Part shown: positions 63,498 to 64,000 of the stretch, one piece after another
Layout of the letters: each line of letters starts with the position of its first letter
Position numbering within the stretch: the stretch's first letter is position 1
Origin: Haloglycomyces albus DSM 45210
GTDB lineage: Bacteria; Actinomycetota; Actinomycetes; Mycobacteriales; Micromonosporaceae
Direction: 5' to 3'
DNA: 64,000 nt
Assembly (NCBI RefSeq): GCF_000527155.1
Contig: NZ_AZUQ01000001.1
Span: 1,110,554-1,174,553 of the forward strand
Made by a program: the position numbers and the translations under genes
Notes under the pieces: model-generated
The model's input: only the letters and a program-made list of their open reading frames with translations
The model's database searches: none
What the model was told of the DNA's origin: nothing

Positions 63498-64000
63498 TCA
63501 TAACTCCGTCGTGGAGGTGGCGTCGGATTCGGACGTCGGCTCGTCCTCGTCTTCGTCGTCCACCACGGTCGCGTCATCGTCGTCGGCCTCGGACGGTTCG
63601 TCGTCTTCAGAGACCGGCCGTCGTTTCGGCTCAGTGTCTTCCGGGGGCTGCGGCATGCTTTCGGGCGGACGCGGCGCACTCTCGACGTCGTCGTCCTCGG
63701 ACGGTCGATCGATCTCCACTGACGTCAAGCGCAGTCGCGGACGATCGTCCTCCGCACTCTCGGCACGATCGTCGGGAGCATCCTCGGAGCCATCGCGCTC
63801 TTCGCGATCGGCTTCCAGTTCGGACGCCGTGACGGACGGGCGGGGCGGCCCCGGCGGCGTCGGCCGGTCTTGACGCTCGGGAAGAGAAAAATCGTTCGGC
63901 AACTCGGCCGGTCGCTGCGCGGTGGGAACCTCCTGGCCGTTTTCCACCTCGTGGAGAACGGCCAGGCCCGTGCCCGCGAAAGCGACCATCGTTCCCACGG
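63498..64000 (-). CDS. acidic membrane-anchored protein, N-terminus outside window
   Basis: The frame runs off the right edge; 167 codons are visible. The first residues (MVAFAGTGLAVLHEV) look like the end of a transmembrane segment, so the true start is probably beyond the window. The rest is extremely rich in Asp, Glu, Pro and Ser with no regular fold, as expected for a disordered extracytoplasmic tail. Function unknown. Confidence 0.6.
   Translation of the reverse strand, partial: VGTMVAFAGTGLAVLHEVENGQEVPTAQRPAELPNDFSLPERQDRPTPPGPPRPSVTASELEADREERDGSEDAPDDRAESAEDDRPRLRLTSVEIDRPSEDDDVESAPRPPESMPQPPEDTEPKRRPVSEDDEPSEADDDDATVVDDEDEDEPTSESDATSTTEL

Overview
The window reads as chromosomal DNA from a high-GC, BldC-bearing actinomycete. 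The main evidence is the HspR-controlled dnaK-grpE-dnaJ-hspR operon, a bldC / valine dehydrogenase / DUF3073 neighbourhood of the kind known from Streptomyces, an AfsR/SARP-type regulator, an actinobacterial-type Dcd, frequent GTG/TTG starts and GC-rich third codon positions. Many proteins carry long Asp/Glu-rich stretches (GrpE, CopC stalk, the right-edge protein), which hints at a halotolerant lineage such as Glycomycetaceae; this placement is an inference and is weak.

Layout. 1-3.1 kb is an AT-richer accessory patch: two ESX-sized helical proteins, an edge fragment, a DUF1963-like protein and an orphan. 3.3-12.1 kb, all on the minus strand, holds a GH20 hexosaminidase, two CNNM-type membrane proteins and the heat-shock operon with a clear HspR operator. 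12.1-19.4 kb holds CopC, small membrane proteins, a two-gene FtsK-like ATPase / coiled-coil membrane module, a YqiJ-like protein, a TetR regulator and a zinc-ribbon protein. 19.5-36 kb holds a VOC protein, an MscS-like channel, glmS, a PQQ-like propeller, GT2 and GT-C glycosyltransferases, dcd, a CmpX-like protein, a lone pstB and an aldehyde dehydrogenase. 36.4-39.5 kb is DUF3073-vdh-hypothetical-bldC. 40-45 kb is a SARP regulator divergent from an FMN reductase and an MFS exporter. 45.3-50 kb holds a PrsW-like protease, cystathionine beta-synthase and gnd. 50-57.7 kb is the t6A/alr block (alr-hydrolase-tsaE-tsaB-rimI-tsaD) and a subtilase. 57.8-60 kb is an AT-richer patch with VapBC beside tRNA-Glu and tRNA-Asp. 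The right end holds pheA, a zincin, a DDAH-like enzyme, a PH-like protein and an edge fragment.

The non-coding structure is the most unusual part. First, a composite repeat of about 300 bp occurs at 20.7-21.0 kb and, inverted, at 39.5-39.8 kb. Its conserved end supplies the stop codon of two unrelated genes (mscS-like and bldC), and it carries a hairpin whose stem is kept while the loop varies. Second, a 31-32 bp tandem repeat forms arrays at 35.8 and 48.2 kb in opposite orientation. Third, the dnaK promoter carries an HspR-type operator nested in a larger palindrome. Fourth, the VapBC operon has an 18-bp near-perfect operator next to a 21-bp inverted repeat. Most remaining genes are housekeeping functions with ordinary actinobacterial context.
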